A DNA stretch of 64,000 bases from contig NZ_JABASV010000005.1 of NCBI RefSeq assembly GCF_016107625.1, positions 62,001-126,000 of the forward strand, written 5' to 3'. Below are positions 39,257-49,048 of this stretch, one piece after another. The notes below the pieces were generated by a model. That model did no database searches. It saw only the letters and a program-made list of their open reading frames with translations, and was not told where the DNA came from. Origin of the DNA: Vreelandella alkaliphila (GTDB lineage Bacteria > Pseudomonadota > Gammaproteobacteria > Pseudomonadales > Halomonadaceae). The position numbers and the translations under genes are program-made. Each line of letters begins with the position of its first letter. The stretch's first letter is position 1.

Positions 39257-39278
39257 TTATAATCTGGTATAGACCAAA
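39257..39278 (+). promoter_or_regulatory. phnW promoter -10 and operator
   Basis: A perfect TATAAT (39258-39263) is followed one base later by TGGTATAGACCA (39265-39276), the exact reverse complement of the phnS operator. The phnW ATG begins at 39279, two bases after the operator. No good -35 and no ribosome site are visible. Transcription from this -10 would start inside the operator and give a leader of about ten bases or fewer. Confidence 0.75.
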
Positions 39279-40415
39279 ATGATGAGTCATTCACAAGCGC
39301 CTTACCTCTTAACCCCAGGGCCACTAACCACCTCCCAGGCGACCAAAGCAGCCATGTTGCGTGACTGGGGCTCCTGGGATGATGACTTTAACCGTGTGAC
39401 TGCTGATGTGCGTGCGCAACTGCTTGCCATGGCCGAGGCGACAAGCGACGCCTATGCCTGCGTGCCGATGCAAGGCAGCGGCACTTTCGCCGTTGAAAGT
39501 GCGCTGGCCTGCGCAACCGACCCCAACGGCAAGGTGTTGGTGTTAATGAACGGCGCTTACGGCAAGCGGGCTGCTCAACTGCTCGATATGATGGGCCGCC
39601 GTTATGTGACGCTGGACAAAGGTGACTACCTACCGCCGCAACCCGAAGAAGTGGCGGCACTGCTACAGCAAGATGCTGACATTAGCGCTGTATTTCTAGT
39701 TCACTGCGAAACCAGCTCCGGCATTTTGAACCCGCTGGAAGCCATCGCTGAGGTGGTGCGCGCTCACGGGAAAACGCTGATCGTTGACGCCATGAGCTCG
39801 TTTGGAGGCGTACCGATCAGTCTGACAACAACGCCTATTGATGTGCTGATTTCATCAGCCAATAAGTGCATCGAAGGCGTGCCGGGCTTTGGTTTTGTGA
39901 TCATTCGCCAGACGCTACTTGCTGCTGGTCAGGGGCGAGCCCACTCGCTGAGTCTGGATTTACACGCCCAGTGGGATTACATGGAACGCACTGGCCAGTG
40001 GCGCTTTACTCCGCCCACGCATACGGTGGTGGCCTTTCAAGCGGCGCTTGCCCAGCACCGGGAAGAGGGCGGCGTGATGGGGCGCTGCACACGTTATACC
40101 CATAACCGTAATGTGCTGGTAAAAGGCATGCGAGCGTTAGGCTTCAGCACGCTTTTAGAAGATGAGTGGCTATCGCCGATTATCACCACTTTTTTGAGCC
40201 CTACCGACCCTGCGTTTGAATTTAAGACGTTCTATGCAGCGTTGAAGGCGCGTGGCTTTTTGATCTACCCGGGCAAGTTAACTGACGTCGAAAGTTTTCG
40301 CATCGGCTGCATTGGCCAATTGGATGCGGCGGTGATTGAACAGTTACTCAGCGTTATTCAAGACGCCCTAACGAATATGGGTGTTTCTCTCTTCACTGAA
40401 TCAAGGAGTGCCTGA
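39279..40415 (+). CDS. phnW: 2-Aminoethylphosphonate-pyruvate transaminase PhnW
   Basis: 378 residues. The N terminus [19 protein letters not shown] is the family start, so the ATG at 39279 or 39282 must be right even though no ribosome site precedes it. The PLP lysine is in [17 protein letters not shown]. It transfers the amino group of 2-aminoethylphosphonate to pyruvate, giving phosphonoacetaldehyde and alanine. It overlaps phnX at TGATG. Confidence 0.95.
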   Translation: MMSHSQAPYLLTPGPLTTSQATKAAMLRDWGSWDDDFNRVTADVRAQLLAMAEATSDAYACVPMQGSGTFAVESALACATDPNGKVLVLMNGAYGKRAAQLLDMMGRRYVTLDKGDYLPPQPEEVAALLQQDADISAVFLVHCETSSGILNPLEAIAEVVRAHGKTLIVDAMSSFGGVPISLTTTPIDVLISSANKCIEGVPGFGFVIIRQTLLAAGQGRAHSLSLDLHAQWDYMERTGQWRFTPPTHTVVAFQAALAQHREEGGVMGRCTRYTHNRNVLVKGMRALGFSTLLEDEWLSPIITTFLSPTDPAFEFKTFYAALKARGFLIYPGKLTDVESFRIGCIGQLDAAVIEQLLSVIQDALTNMGVSLFTESRSA

Positions 40416-41233
40416 TGCACTATCAATCTCCTCAATGTCTGCAGGCGGTGATTTGTGACTGGGCGGGTACGCTGGTCGATTTTGGCTCCTTCGCCCCGAC
40501 CCAGATATTTGTCGAAGCCTTTGCCGAACTGGGTGTGGCGATCAGCCTAGAAGAAGCACGCGGCCCGATGGGCATGGGCAAATGGGATCATATCCACACG
40601 CTGTGCAATCAGCCTGAGATAGCCGAGCGCTTTCTCCAGGCAGTCGGCCACCTGCCGACTGATACCGATGTGACGGCGCTTTATGAACGCTTTATGCCGC
40701 TGCAGATCGCCAAAATTGCCGATCACTCGGCGGTGATTCCTGGGGCGCTTGATACGCTAACTTGGTTGCGAGGGCAGGGGCTGAAAATAGGTTCGTGCTC
40801 TGGCTATCCGGCCGTGGTGATGGAAAAGGTGGTGGCGCTAGCCGCCGATAATGGCCTGAAGGTGGATCATGTGGTGGCCACCGATGAGGTGCCCAACGGT
40901 CGCCCACACCCCGCCCAGGCGCTGGCCAATGTCATTGCGTTAGGCATCAGTGATGTTGCTGCCTGTATCAAGGTGGACGATACCGCCCCCGGCATCCTTG
41001 AAGGGCGCCATGCAGGAATGTGGACGGTCGCACTCACTTGTTCAGGCAACGCCTTGGGGCTGAGTTATGGCCAGTATCAAGCGCTAAGCGATAGCGAACG
41101 CCGTGCAGCCCATGAGCGCGTGGCCGCTCAATTTGCTCCATCAAAACCGCACTACAGCATTGCCACTATCGCCGAGCTGCCAAGCGTTGTAGATGCCATT
41201 AATGCCCGTTTACAGCGAGGAGAGCGGCCTTGA
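40415..41233 (+). CDS. phnX: Phosphonoacetaldehyde hydrolase PhnX
   Basis: 272 residues of the HAD superfamily. The nucleophile aspartate is in [13 protein letters not shown], the cap-domain sequence is [13 protein letters not shown] (its lysine forms the Schiff base with substrate), and KVDDTAPGI is the late acidic motif. It splits phosphonoacetaldehyde to acetaldehyde and phosphate. AAGGAG lies before the ATG, inside the end of phnW. Confidence 0.95.
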   Translation: MHYQSPQCLQAVICDWAGTLVDFGSFAPTQIFVEAFAELGVAISLEEARGPMGMGKWDHIHTLCNQPEIAERFLQAVGHLPTDTDVTALYERFMPLQIAKIADHSAVIPGALDTLTWLRGQGLKIGSCSGYPAVVMEKVVALAADNGLKVDHVVATDEVPNGRPHPAQALANVIALGISDVAACIKVDDTAPGILEGRHAGMWTVALTCSGNALGLSYGQYQALSDSERRAAHERVAAQFAPSKPHYSIATIAELPSVVDAINARLQRGERP

Positions 41234-42123
41234 GTCCAGCCGCACTGGCGTTAGTGCTGTTTTCGGTGTGTATGCATGCTGGGTGGAACGTGTTGGGTAA
41301 GCGCAATGCACCATCGCTGGCTTTTTTTGCCTTGGCTTACGGGGCAGGCGGTGCATTGTTGCTGCCGCTAGTGTGGCTTGGGCCATCGTTGGCGGCGCTA
41401 CCCAACGCATTTTGGGGATGGCTAGCGCTTTCAGGGCTGTGCCAAATGCTCTATATGGGTGGCTTAGCCTGGGCCTATGCGCGTGGGGAAGTTAGCGTTC
41501 TCTATCCCATCGCTCGGGCGCTGCCGGTGGTGCTTGTGCCGCTCGTGTCCATTGCGCTGCTCGGCAACCGCGCGCTGGATGTGGCGGATGGCATTGGCAT
41601 GGCCTTGGTGGTGGCGGGGGCGCTGTGCCTGCCGCTAAGCCATCCAGAGGCGCGTAGGCTATCGACCTACTTAACACCAGCCATGGGGTTTGCACTGTTG
41701 GCAGCCGCAGGCACGGTTGGCTATTCGCTGATAGATAAACAGGCATTGGTGTTGATGCAGCTAGCCGGTCATAGCAGCTTGACCGCCGGCGCGGTGTTTA
41801 TGGCGTTACAAGCAGTGATGACCTTAACCTGGGCGATTCCGCTGCTGATGCTGCTACCCACGGAACGTCGCCGGTTGCCCGCCATCCGCCAGCAAGGCCT
41901 AGTGATGCTGGTCGTCACAGGGCTGATGATGACCTGCACTTATGGCCTGGTACTCATGGCCCTGGCACTAACCGACGAAGTGAGTTACGTCGTGGCGCTG
42001 CGCCAGCTCTCCATTCCGGTGGGGATATTAATGGGCGTGCTGTGGCTAAAAGAGCCTGCATCGATGGCAAAAGCCGCTGGTACATTGATCATGTTGAGTG
42101 GGCTTCTGCTGGTGGCACTGTAA
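41230..42123 (+). CDS. EamA-family (DMT) membrane transporter
   Basis: 297 residues, almost wholly hydrophobic with about ten membrane segments and a duplicated EamA fold. The start codon is TTG at 41230, supported by GAGGAG seven bases upstream and by a TTGA overlap with the phnX stop. Its coupling to phnX suggests a role in the phosphonate pathway, perhaps export of an intermediate or uptake of a related compound; the substrate cannot be read from sequence. Confidence 0.85.
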   Translation: MSPAALALVLFSVCMHAGWNVLGKRNAPSLAFFALAYGAGGALLLPLVWLGPSLAALPNAFWGWLALSGLCQMLYMGGLAWAYARGEVSVLYPIARALPVVLVPLVSIALLGNRALDVADGIGMALVVAGALCLPLSHPEARRLSTYLTPAMGFALLAAAGTVGYSLIDKQALVLMQLAGHSSLTAGAVFMALQAVMTLTWAIPLLMLLPTERRRLPAIRQQGLVMLVVTGLMMTCTYGLVLMALALTDEVSYVVALRQLSIPVGILMGVLWLKEPASMAKAAGTLIMLSGLLLVAL

Positions 42124-42130
42124 GCACGCG

Positions 42131-42874
42131 CTAGCCGACCGCTTGCCAGACCAGGTTGATTCCCACCAGGAACATGGCCAGGATCACTAGACGGTAAAAT
42201 AGCGCTTCGTTGACGCGGCTTTGCAGCCACAGCCCGTTGCGCACGCCGATCCAGGCTACCGGCACCAACAGTAGCGACGCCCAGGCGCTTGTTACGTTGA
42301 CTTCGCCAAGCCACATATACGGGCCGAGCTTGATGACATTCACCACCGCATAAATGACCGTGCAGGTGGCTATAAAGGTCTCTTTAGAGAGTTTGCGTGG
42401 CATCAAATAAATGTTCAGCGGAGGTGCGCCTGCATGGGCAATAAAGCTGGTAAACCCACAAACGCTGGCGGCAGGCAGCGCCCAGCGGGTGGAAATCGGC
42501 TTCTTCGCGACAGGCTTCAGCAACATATACACCGCAAACACAACGGAGATTACGCCCAGCACCAATCGCACGCCTTCATCACTTAAACTTCCAAACAGCA
42601 GTGTGCCAACTACCACGCCAATGACTAACCCCGGCAAAAACCGCCATACCTCGGCGTTTGCCTGCTTGCCCCACCATGCTTTTAGCGCAAATACATCCAT
42701 GACTAGCAAGAGGGGTAGTAACAAGCCTGCTGCTTGGGTAGGGCTAATCGCCAGTGCCATGAGTGGCACCGAGAGCGTGCCGAAACCGCCCGCGAAACCA
42801 CCTTTTGAAACGCCAGTCAGGTAAACAGAAAATACAATCAACACCCAAGCGATGGTGGAGTAATCGGGAAGCAT
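42131..42874 (-). CDS. TSUP (TauE/SafE) family membrane protein
   Basis: The ATG at 42874 (MLPDYSTIAWVLIVF) has AAGGAC upstream; a longer frame from 42946 begins inside a terminator. 247 residues with about eight membrane segments and the family glycine-rich starts GVSKGGFAGGFGTLSVPLMAL and GFTSFIAHAGAPPLNIYLMP. Such proteins move sulfite, sulfoacetate, taurine or similar organic anions. It converges with the EamA gene, so it is not clearly part of the phosphonate operon. Confidence 0.87.
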   Translation of the reverse strand: MLPDYSTIAWVLIVFSVYLTGVSKGGFAGGFGTLSVPLMALAISPTQAAGLLLPLLLVMDVFALKAWWGKQANAEVWRFLPGLVIGVVVGTLLFGSLSDEGVRLVLGVISVVFAVYMLLKPVAKKPISTRWALPAASVCGFTSFIAHAGAPPLNIYLMPRKLSKETFIATCTVIYAVVNVIKLGPYMWLGEVNVTSAWASLLLVPVAWIGVRNGLWLQSRVNEALFYRLVILAMFLVGINLVWQAVG

Positions 42875-42917
42875 GGCAAGTCCTTGGCAACCAGTCGTTG
42901 AAAAGCCTAACGCGAAA

Positions 42918-42937
42918 AGCCCCGCATTAGCGGGGCT
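42918..42937 (-). terminator. Terminator after iolB
   Basis: AGCCCCGC and GCGGGGCT pair around a four-base loop; TTTTCG follows on the minus strand, 48 bases past the iolB stop. Confidence 0.85.
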
Positions 42938-42985
42938 ATACAGCATAGCATTGGATAAATGTTAGCAGGCAAATTGTGCCGCCCG

Positions 42986-43789
42986 TTAGGCTTTCATTAA
43001 CCACTCATGGTCGGGGTCGTTGTGAAATTTCCACGCCCGCTTGGGCCCCGCCATGACATTTAAATAGTAGAGCGAGTAGCCATGGGAAGCGCCCACAGGA
43101 TGGTAGCCCTTGGGTACCAACACGCAGCAACCGTTCTCTACCGCCATGGTTTCGTCAAGGCTGCGGTCATCGGTGTAAACGCGCTGAAAGGCGAACCCTT
43201 GTTCAGGATTAATGCGGTGGTAGTAGGTCTCTTCCAGGTATGATTCGTGGGGTAAGTTATCCACATCGTGTTTATGTGGCGGGTAGCTCGACCAGTTACC
43301 CGCGGGTGTGAATACTTCAACCACCAGTAGGCTATCGGCGGGCTCGGTCTCCGGTAGAATATCGTGAACATGGCGGGTATTAGTGCCCTGGCCACGGGTG
43401 CTTTGCTTGATGTTGTCGGGAGCAATCAGTCTTGGGGCGTGATTGCCATGCCCAGGGGCAGCGCACACCGCAAGCTCTAAGTCCGTGGTCGCTTCCACCG
43501 CGTAGCTAACATGGTCAGGCAGATAAACCGCGTAGGGAGGGATCTGCTCAAAGATATCCATGCGCTTGCCGATGTCTTCAAAGCGGTGCTCGCCGCAGGT
43601 CACTGTGGCCCGCCCGGTGAGCAGCACCAGGCAGACTTCCTGGTCATCGCTGCTGGCCTCCAGGCGCTGGCCCTTGGCGAGTTTATGCACCCGAAAGCCA
43701 ACGTGCGTCCAGCCAGCCGATTCAGGGGTAACGTCAATCACGGTGCCTTGGGCATCTGGGGCGGTGGGGCGTACCAGTAGTGAAGCCAT
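42986..43789 (-). CDS. iolB: 5-Deoxy-glucuronate isomerase IolB
   Basis: 267 residues of the IolB bicupin family, with SYPPHKHDVDNLPHESYLEETYYHRINPEQGF as the metal-binding cupin core and VLVPKGYHPVGASHGY after it. It converts 5-deoxy-glucuronate to 5-dehydro-2-deoxygluconate. It is the last gene of the leftward rpiR-iolG-iolB unit. Confidence 0.94.
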   Translation of the reverse strand: MASLLVRPTAPDAQGTVIDVTPESAGWTHVGFRVHKLAKGQRLEASSDDQEVCLVLLTGRATVTCGEHRFEDIGKRMDIFEQIPPYAVYLPDHVSYAVEATTDLELAVCAAPGHGNHAPRLIAPDNIKQSTRGQGTNTRHVHDILPETEPADSLLVVEVFTPAGNWSSYPPHKHDVDNLPHESYLEETYYHRINPEQGFAFQRVYTDDRSLDETMAVENGCCVLVPKGYHPVGASHGYSLYYLNVMAGPKRAWKFHNDPDHEWLMKA

Positions 43790-43806
43790 ATATCGCTCCT
43801 TCTGAT

Positions 43807-43882
43807 GGCTAGCTGCTCGGTTGGCAGCTAGCCGTTGTCGATATGAAAGGTCTACACAGACCCGTCTGCGTCTGTTTAGACC
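43807..43882 (-). terminator. Two hairpins between iolG and iolB
   Basis: The first on the minus strand pairs GGTCTAAACAGAC with its partner across 43849-43882 (12 of 13 pairs) and contains the iolG stop codon. The second pairs GGCTAGCTGC (43807-43816) with GCAGCTAGCC (43824-43833), a perfect 10-bp stem with a 7-base loop. Neither has a long T tract, so they probably tune rather than end transcription. Confidence 0.7.
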
Positions 43883-44871
43883 GAGGCGTCGAGCAGGATT
43901 TTGCGACCTTCACGCAATGAAAGCTCCGCTGCATCGGCTAAGCGCAACGCCTCTAGGCCATCTTGGGCACCGGCGAGTGGCGCACGCTTCTCTTGCCAGG
44001 CGGCAACAAAGTCGCCAATTTCAAGTTGGTAGGCTTGGGCGTAGCGCTCCAGGAAGAACCACTTGGGTTTGTCTTCCACTTGGCCGGCTTCACCCGTAAA
44101 ACGCAGTCGGGTGTCGCTCTCGTTCTGGGCCTGCAGCATGCCTTGGCTGCCAAAGGCTTCGATACGCTGATCGTAGCCGTAGCAGGCGCGCCGTGAGTTG
44201 CTGATTTGGCACAGCTTTCCACTGGCGGTCGTAAGGGTGACCATGGCGGTATCCACATCACCTGCCTCACCAATCGCTGGGTCAATGATGCTACTACCGA
44301 CGGCAAAGACACTTTCAATAGGCTCATCAAGCAACCAGCGAGCCATATCAAGATCATGAATCATCATGTCGCGGAACAGACCGCCGGACTCAGCCACATA
44401 CTCGGCAGGCGGGGGAGAGGGGTCGCGGCTAATAATCGTCAGCGTTTCAAGTGCGCCAATACGCCCTTCGGTAATTGCTTTTTTCAATGCAGCAAACTGT
44501 GGGTCGTGGCGGCGGTTAAAGCCTAATGCGCAGGTCACTGGGTGTTCGCTGAGTACTTGCAGAGCATCGCGCGTGCGCGCTAAATCCAGGGCGATAGGTT
44601 TTTCGCACAGAACCGCCTTGCCTGCACGGGCGGCACGCTCCAGATACTCCGCATGAGTAGGCGTGCTTGAGGCGATCAGTACGGCATCAATTTCATCATC
44701 TGCGAAGATTTCATCCACAGAGGCCGCTCGGCTAGCGTACTGCTCGGCCAGGGCTTCTGCGGCAGGCTGATGAAAATCAGCCACGGCAACCAGCGTAACG
44801 TTTGGGTGTGAATAAATGGCCTGGGCATGCACCTTGCCGATGCGTCCAGCGCCGATAAGCGCGAGTTTCAT
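43876..44871 (-). CDS. iolG: myo-Inositol 2-dehydrogenase IolG
   Basis: The ATG at 44871 (MKLALIGAGRIGKVHA) has AGGAG upstream; a longer frame overlaps rpiR. 331 residues of the Gfo/Idh/MocA family. The Rossmann loop is GAGRIG, the catalytic lysine is in CEKPIAL, and DMMIHDLDMARWLL holds the family aspartate/histidine residues. It oxidises myo-inositol to 2-keto-myo-inositol with NAD. Confidence 0.92.
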   Translation of the reverse strand: MKLALIGAGRIGKVHAQAIYSHPNVTLVAVADFHQPAAEALAEQYASRAASVDEIFADDEIDAVLIASSTPTHAEYLERAARAGKAVLCEKPIALDLARTRDALQVLSEHPVTCALGFNRRHDPQFAALKKAITEGRIGALETLTIISRDPSPPPAEYVAESGGLFRDMMIHDLDMARWLLDEPIESVFAVGSSIIDPAIGEAGDVDTAMVTLTTASGKLCQISNSRRACYGYDQRIEAFGSQGMLQAQNESDTRLRFTGEAGQVEDKPKWFFLERYAQAYQLEIGDFVAAWQEKRAPLAGAQDGLEALRLADAAELSLREGRKILLDASV

Positions 44872-44908
44872 AAGCACTCCTATTTTGTTGTTGCTGTTGG
44901 CTTGGTGT

Positions 44909-45778
44909 TTATGTCTTACGTTTTTTAGTTGAGGCTTTTTCCAGGGCTTTGTCCCGGGATTTGTCTTGTCGCACGCCCAGGGCAATTGCCAAGGCTTGGG
45001 TTAAGCAGAGCGATGCAGTCAAGCCGCGAAAGCTTTTTACTTCTGCTTCGTTAACCACGAAGGCAACATCCGCGAAACGCGCCAGTGGGCTAAGGCTTGA
45101 ATCGGTAATCACCACAATGGGTAGACCGCGCTGATGGGCGTCTTCGCAGGCTTTTTGGCTCTCTTCGGCATAGGGGGAGAAGCTGATGGTCAGTAGGGCG
45201 TCGTGTTGGCTCATCGCGCGCAGTTGCTCGCCGTACATCCCCCCCAAACCACTGACCAGCAACGCAGGTTTATCCACATGCGCTAGGGCATAGGTCATGT
45301 AGCTGGCGACCATGAAGCTGCGCCGTGCGCCCATCACATGAATCGCCTGGGCCTTTTCAAAAATATCCAGCGCCTTCTCTAGGCTCTCTGGATCAATACG
45401 GCTGGGTAGCTGCTCAAGCACGGCGCGGTTGGCGTCAGCGAACTCCCATAATAGTTGGGTGCTATCGGGTGTTTCTCCGGTGGCGCTGCGTACCGCACGA
45501 ATTCGTTCGGTGTAGTTAGGCAACTCATCGACCAGACGGCTGCGAAACAGCTGCTGCATTTCGGAAAAGCCCTTAAAGCCCAAGCTATTGGCCAAGCGAA
45601 TTAAGGTGGATGGCGTGACATCCGCCTGTTCGGCAATTTTGGCCACGGTCGCTAAAGCAACTTCCTGAGGGTGATCAAGCATAAAGCGCGCGGTTTGCTG
45701 TAAGCGTTTGCTCAGTGTGGCGTACTCGGCGGTGATCAGCGTTTCCAGCTCACGATAGCTCTGTGGTGGTTGTGGCAT
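44909..45778 (-). CDS. RpiR-family regulator of the iol locus (IolR-like)
   Basis: The ATG at 45778 (MPQPPQSYRELETLI) follows AAGGAA. 289 residues: an RpiR helix-turn-helix domain (about 1-80: VALATVAKIAEQADVTPSTLIRLANSLGFKGF) and a SIS sugar-phosphate domain (about 125-265). It diverges from the inositol ABC transporter genes and precedes iolG by 38 bases. In Sinorhizobium the RpiR-type IolR binds GGAA-N6-TTCC, and that exact motif is present in the divergent region. Confidence 0.9.
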   Translation of the reverse strand: MPQPPQSYRELETLITAEYATLSKRLQQTARFMLDHPQEVALATVAKIAEQADVTPSTLIRLANSLGFKGFSEMQQLFRSRLVDELPNYTERIRAVRSATGETPDSTQLLWEFADANRAVLEQLPSRIDPESLEKALDIFEKAQAIHVMGARRSFMVASYMTYALAHVDKPALLVSGLGGMYGEQLRAMSQHDALLTISFSPYAEESQKACEDAHQRGLPIVVITDSSLSPLARFADVAFVVNEAEVKSFRGLTASLCLTQALAIALGVRQDKSRDKALEKASTKKRKT

Positions 45779-45832
45779 ACAAATTCCTTCGCGTTGGCCC
45801 ATCTAGCACCCTTTTGCTTATGTACTAGTGGA

Positions 45833-45954
45833 TATGCAGTACTGAGCAAAGTGACTCGTTGTTATGCAGTCTAGTTGATTGGAATAAATATTCCATTTAT
45901 ACCAAAGTATAGAATAAATAATTTGCAATAACTGATGTTTGGAATCTATATTTC
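45833..45954. promoter_or_regulatory. Phased operator array between rpiR and inositol transporter
   Basis: Two motifs recur at exactly 30-base steps. TATGCAGT is at 45833 and 45863. GGAATAAATATTCC (45881, a perfect GGAA-N6-TTCC), AGAATAAATAATTT (45911) and GGAATCTATATTTC (45941) are three progressively weaker versions of the RpiR/IolR site. All lie on one face of the helix, as for cooperative binding. Confidence 0.7.
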
Positions 45955-46017
45955 ATAACGCCAAGGCATTTAATGCCACTTCCCTACCAACAACGATAAC
46001 GTTATGAGGAATTGTTT

Positions 46018-46968
46018 ATGGCACGTCTATCTCAATGGCTTCTAGCCTCTGCCGCCACCACTGCATTAATTGCAGGTGTCGCCCAAGCACAGGAACCGGA
46101 ACAAGAAGAGAGCCGTTTCGTCATGGTGACCCATGGCGTTCCCTCTGACCCTTTCTGGTCGGTAGTGAAAAACGGCGCAGAAGCCGCTGCTGAAACCGTC
46201 GGGGCTAGCTTGGAGTATCGCGCGCCCTCCACCTTTGATATGGCCAAGATGCAGCAACTTGTAGAAGCAGCAGTGGCATCTGGTCCGGATGGTTTAATCC
46301 TCTCTTTTACCGACGAAAATGCCCTGGGTGGCGCTGTCCAAAATGCTGTCGATAACGGCATACCCGTCATCACCATTAACTCCGGTGGTGACGTGGCAAG
46401 GGATTATGGTGCCCGGCTGCACATTGGGCAAAGTGAGTATGAGGCAGGTAAGCAGGCTGCTGAGCGCATGCAGGAAATGGGCGTCGAGAAAGGCGTCTGC
46501 GTTAACCATGAACAAGGCAACCAAGGACTTGACCAGCGCTGTGATGGTTTTGTCGATGGCTTCGATGGCAATGCTGAGCAGCTAGCGACCACTTACGACC
46601 CCACCAATATTCGCAATGCCATTGTCGCTTACCTTAACGAGAACAGTGATGTGCGTGGTGTGCTGACCTTGGGTGCATTGGCCGCTGACCCGATGATTCG
46701 GGCCATGCGTGAGCAGGGGGCAACCGATATGTTCACCCTCGGTACTTTTGATCTTTCACCCGGCATTTTGGAAGCCTTGGATGCGGGTGAGCTGGACTTC
46801 GCGATCGACCAACAGCAGTACATGCAGGGCTACTTACCTGTCATGTTCCTAGATCAGTTCGTCAAAAATGGTCTGCTGCCCGCAGGGGATGTTGCCACCG
46901 GCCCTGGATTTGTTACTCAAGAAAACGCGGCTCAGGTCATTGAGCTGAGTAGTCAGGGCATCCGCTGA
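46018..46968 (+). CDS. Inositol ABC transporter substrate-binding protein
   Basis: The ATG at 46018 (MARLSQWLLASAATTA) has GAGGAA upstream; an in-frame TTG at 46012 lies within the spacer. 316 residues of the periplasmic sugar-binding (type 1, CUT2) family with a signal peptide to about VAQAQ. Position at the head of the rightward iol genes indicates inositol or a related cyclitol as ligand. Confidence 0.87.
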   Translation: MARLSQWLLASAATTALIAGVAQAQEPEQEESRFVMVTHGVPSDPFWSVVKNGAEAAAETVGASLEYRAPSTFDMAKMQQLVEAAVASGPDGLILSFTDENALGGAVQNAVDNGIPVITINSGGDVARDYGARLHIGQSEYEAGKQAAERMQEMGVEKGVCVNHEQGNQGLDQRCDGFVDGFDGNAEQLATTYDPTNIRNAIVAYLNENSDVRGVLTLGALAADPMIRAMREQGATDMFTLGTFDLSPGILEALDAGELDFAIDQQQYMQGYLPVMFLDQFVKNGLLPAGDVATGPGFVTQENAAQVIELSSQGIR

Positions 46969-46987
46969 TAACTACCTAATCGGAAAA

Positions 46988-47006
46988 GGCTCGGCGGTGT
47001 CGAGCC
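46988..47006 (+). terminator. Intra-operon hairpin after the binding-protein gene
   Basis: GGCTCG and CGAGCC pair around GCGGTGT, between the binding-protein and permease genes. There is no T tract. Confidence 0.55.
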
Positions 47007-47022
47007 CTGGGAGTCGATTGCT

Positions 47023-48153
47023 ATGAATTCCACTGAAACGAAACCATCGGTTGCGCCAGCAGCGGCTGATCAAGACGAACGTATCCAGAGAGTCTCTTTC
47101 TGGAAGAAAGCGCTTAATCGCCCAGAGTTGGGGGCGTTGGCCGGTGCCGTGTTGGTGCTTGCCTTCTTTATCGCTGCTTCCAGCGGCACCGGGATGTTTA
47201 CCCCAGCGGGTATTATTAATTTTCTTGAAGTCGCCGCTCAGCTCGGCATTATCGCCACGGCGGCTGCGTTGCTGATGATCGGCGGAGAGTTTGATCTTTC
47301 GATTGGCTCGATGATTGGCTTGGCCGGCATTCTGATTGCTATCCCTGCGGTGGAGTATGGCTGGCCGCTATGGGCCGCAATTTTATTGGCGTTCGCCTGT
47401 GCGGGTCTGGTGGGCTGGATTAACGGTAATCTGGTCAATAAAACAGGCTTGCCGTCATTTATCGTTACCCTGGGCTTCCTGTTCATTCTGCGTGGCCTGG
47501 CTATCGGAACCAGTCGGTTGTTGACGGGACGTACTCAGGTGGGAGGAGTGCAGGATCATATCCCCGGAGATTGGTTTGCGGCGCTTTTCTCTGGAGAAGT
47601 CGCTACGGGCCTATTTAGCTGGATGGCAGCAAATGGCTGGATGGCGACCAACTTTGCGGGCAACCCCACGGTTACCGGTATTCCCGTCTCGATTGTCTGG
47701 TGGCTGGGCTTAACCGCTGTAGCGACTTGGGTGCTGCTGTGCACGCCTTACGGCAACTGGATCTTCGCTAGCGGTGGCGATGCCAATGCGGCGCGCAACT
47801 CAGGCGTTCCCGTCCATCGCGTTAAGATTTCACTGTTCATGTTCACGGCTTTCTCCGCCACCATCTTTGCCTGCATACAGGTGATGGATACCGGCTCGGC
47901 GGACACCATTCGCGGCCTACTAAAAGAGCTGGAAGCCATCATTGCCGTTGTCATTGGCGGTGCTTTGCTGACCGGTGGCTATGGGTCTGCCATTGGTGCA
48001 GCGCTGGGTGCACTGATCTTTGGCATGGTGCAAATGGGCATCTTCTATACCGGCGTTAACACCGACTGGTTCCAGGTTTTCCTCGGCGTGATGTTGCTGG
48101 TGGCGGTGCTATTCAACAATTACATGCGCAAAAAGGCGATGGAGGCCAAATAA
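47023..48153 (+). CDS. Inositol ABC transporter permease
   Basis: 376 residues of the CUT2 (RbsC/FrcC-like) permease family with about ten membrane segments. [15 protein letters not shown] near the start and [25 protein letters not shown] near the end are typical. A longer-than-usual external loop (about 170-225) lies in the middle. It ends one base before the ATPase gene. Confidence 0.88.
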   Translation: MNSTETKPSVAPAAADQDERIQRVSFWKKALNRPELGALAGAVLVLAFFIAASSGTGMFTPAGIINFLEVAAQLGIIATAAALLMIGGEFDLSIGSMIGLAGILIAIPAVEYGWPLWAAILLAFACAGLVGWINGNLVNKTGLPSFIVTLGFLFILRGLAIGTSRLLTGRTQVGGVQDHIPGDWFAALFSGEVATGLFSWMAANGWMATNFAGNPTVTGIPVSIVWWLGLTAVATWVLLCTPYGNWIFASGGDANAARNSGVPVHRVKISLFMFTAFSATIFACIQVMDTGSADTIRGLLKELEAIIAVVIGGALLTGGYGSAIGAALGALIFGMVQMGIFYTGVNTDWFQVFLGVMLLVAVLFNNYMRKKAMEAK

Positions 48154-48154
48154 C

Positions 48155-49042
48155 ATGACCACACGTACGCCAATGATTGAAATGCGCAGTGTCAGCAAAC
48201 ACTTCGGCAGCGTTATCGCCTTAAGTGATATCTCAATGCAGGTCTACTCCGGTGAGGTTATGTGCCTGCTAGGGGATAACGGTGCTGGCAAGTCAACGTT
48301 GATTAAAACCCTTTCTGGTGTTCACCAGCCCACCCACGGCGAAATGCTTTTGGATGGCAAACCAGCTCGTTTCAAGTCCCCAGCTTATGCATTAGACGCT
48401 GGTATCGCGACCGTTTTCCAGGATCTGGCGATGGTGCCGTTGATGTCGATTACCCGTAACTTTTTTATGGGGCGCGAACCGACGGTGGGCTGGGGGCCTT
48501 TAAAGCGAATTGATTGGAAATATGCCGACCGGGTTGCCAAAGAGGAAATGTCCAAAATCGGTATTGATGTACGCGATCCAAGTCAGCCGGTGGGTACGCT
48601 TTCCGGTGGGGAGCGCCAGTGTGTGGCGATTGCTCGTGCCGTCTACTTTGGTGCCAAAGTGCTGATTCTGGATGAGCCCACGTCCGCGCTTGGGGTCAAG
48701 CAGGCGTCTGTTGTACTGCGCTACATCGCTAAAGCCCGCGCCGATGGCCTTGCGGTTATCTTTATTACCCACAATGTCCACCATGCTTACCCAGTGGCGG
48801 ATGCATTCACCCTATTATCACGCGGCGGTAGTTTGGGCTCCTTCCGCAAAGAAGAAGTCAGTCGCGAAGAAGTGCTCAACATGATGGCGGGTGGCGCTGA
48901 GCTTGAAAGCCTGGATGCAGAGCTTGCGGAATTCCAGCGGGAAGATAAAGCCAAGAAGGCCAGCTTAGCCGACCAAGACACTCAACCTGCCGATGCAAGC
49001 AGCACTGAACTCTCTTCACCGCGAACGGCGAACGGCTATTAG
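48155..49042 (+). CDS. Inositol ABC transporter ATPase, single-domain
   Basis: 295 residues with one ABC domain: Walker [10 protein letters not shown], signature [14 protein letters not shown], Walker [13 protein letters not shown]. Most CUT2 ATPases (RbsA, MglA) carry two domains in about 500 residues; this half-size form resembles FrcA of rhizobia and must work as a homodimer. The charged C-terminal tail (about 250-295) is not conserved in the family core. Confidence 0.9.
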   Translation: MTTRTPMIEMRSVSKHFGSVIALSDISMQVYSGEVMCLLGDNGAGKSTLIKTLSGVHQPTHGEMLLDGKPARFKSPAYALDAGIATVFQDLAMVPLMSITRNFFMGREPTVGWGPLKRIDWKYADRVAKEEMSKIGIDVRDPSQPVGTLSGGERQCVAIARAVYFGAKVLILDEPTSALGVKQASVVLRYIAKARADGLAVIFITHNVHHAYPVADAFTLLSRGGSLGSFRKEEVSREEVLNMMAGGAELESLDAELAEFQREDKAKKASLADQDTQPADASSTELSSPRTANGY

Positions 49043-49048
49043 GGAGCC

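Noticed and set aside
42411..42824. 137-codon frame antisense to the TSUP gene
   Set aside because: The TSUP protein has clear membrane segments and family motifs; the opposite frame has none.
45833..45954. CRISPR-like array, because of the 30-base period
   Set aside because: The repeated motifs are only 8-14 bases, degenerate, and in a divergent promoter; no cas genes are present.
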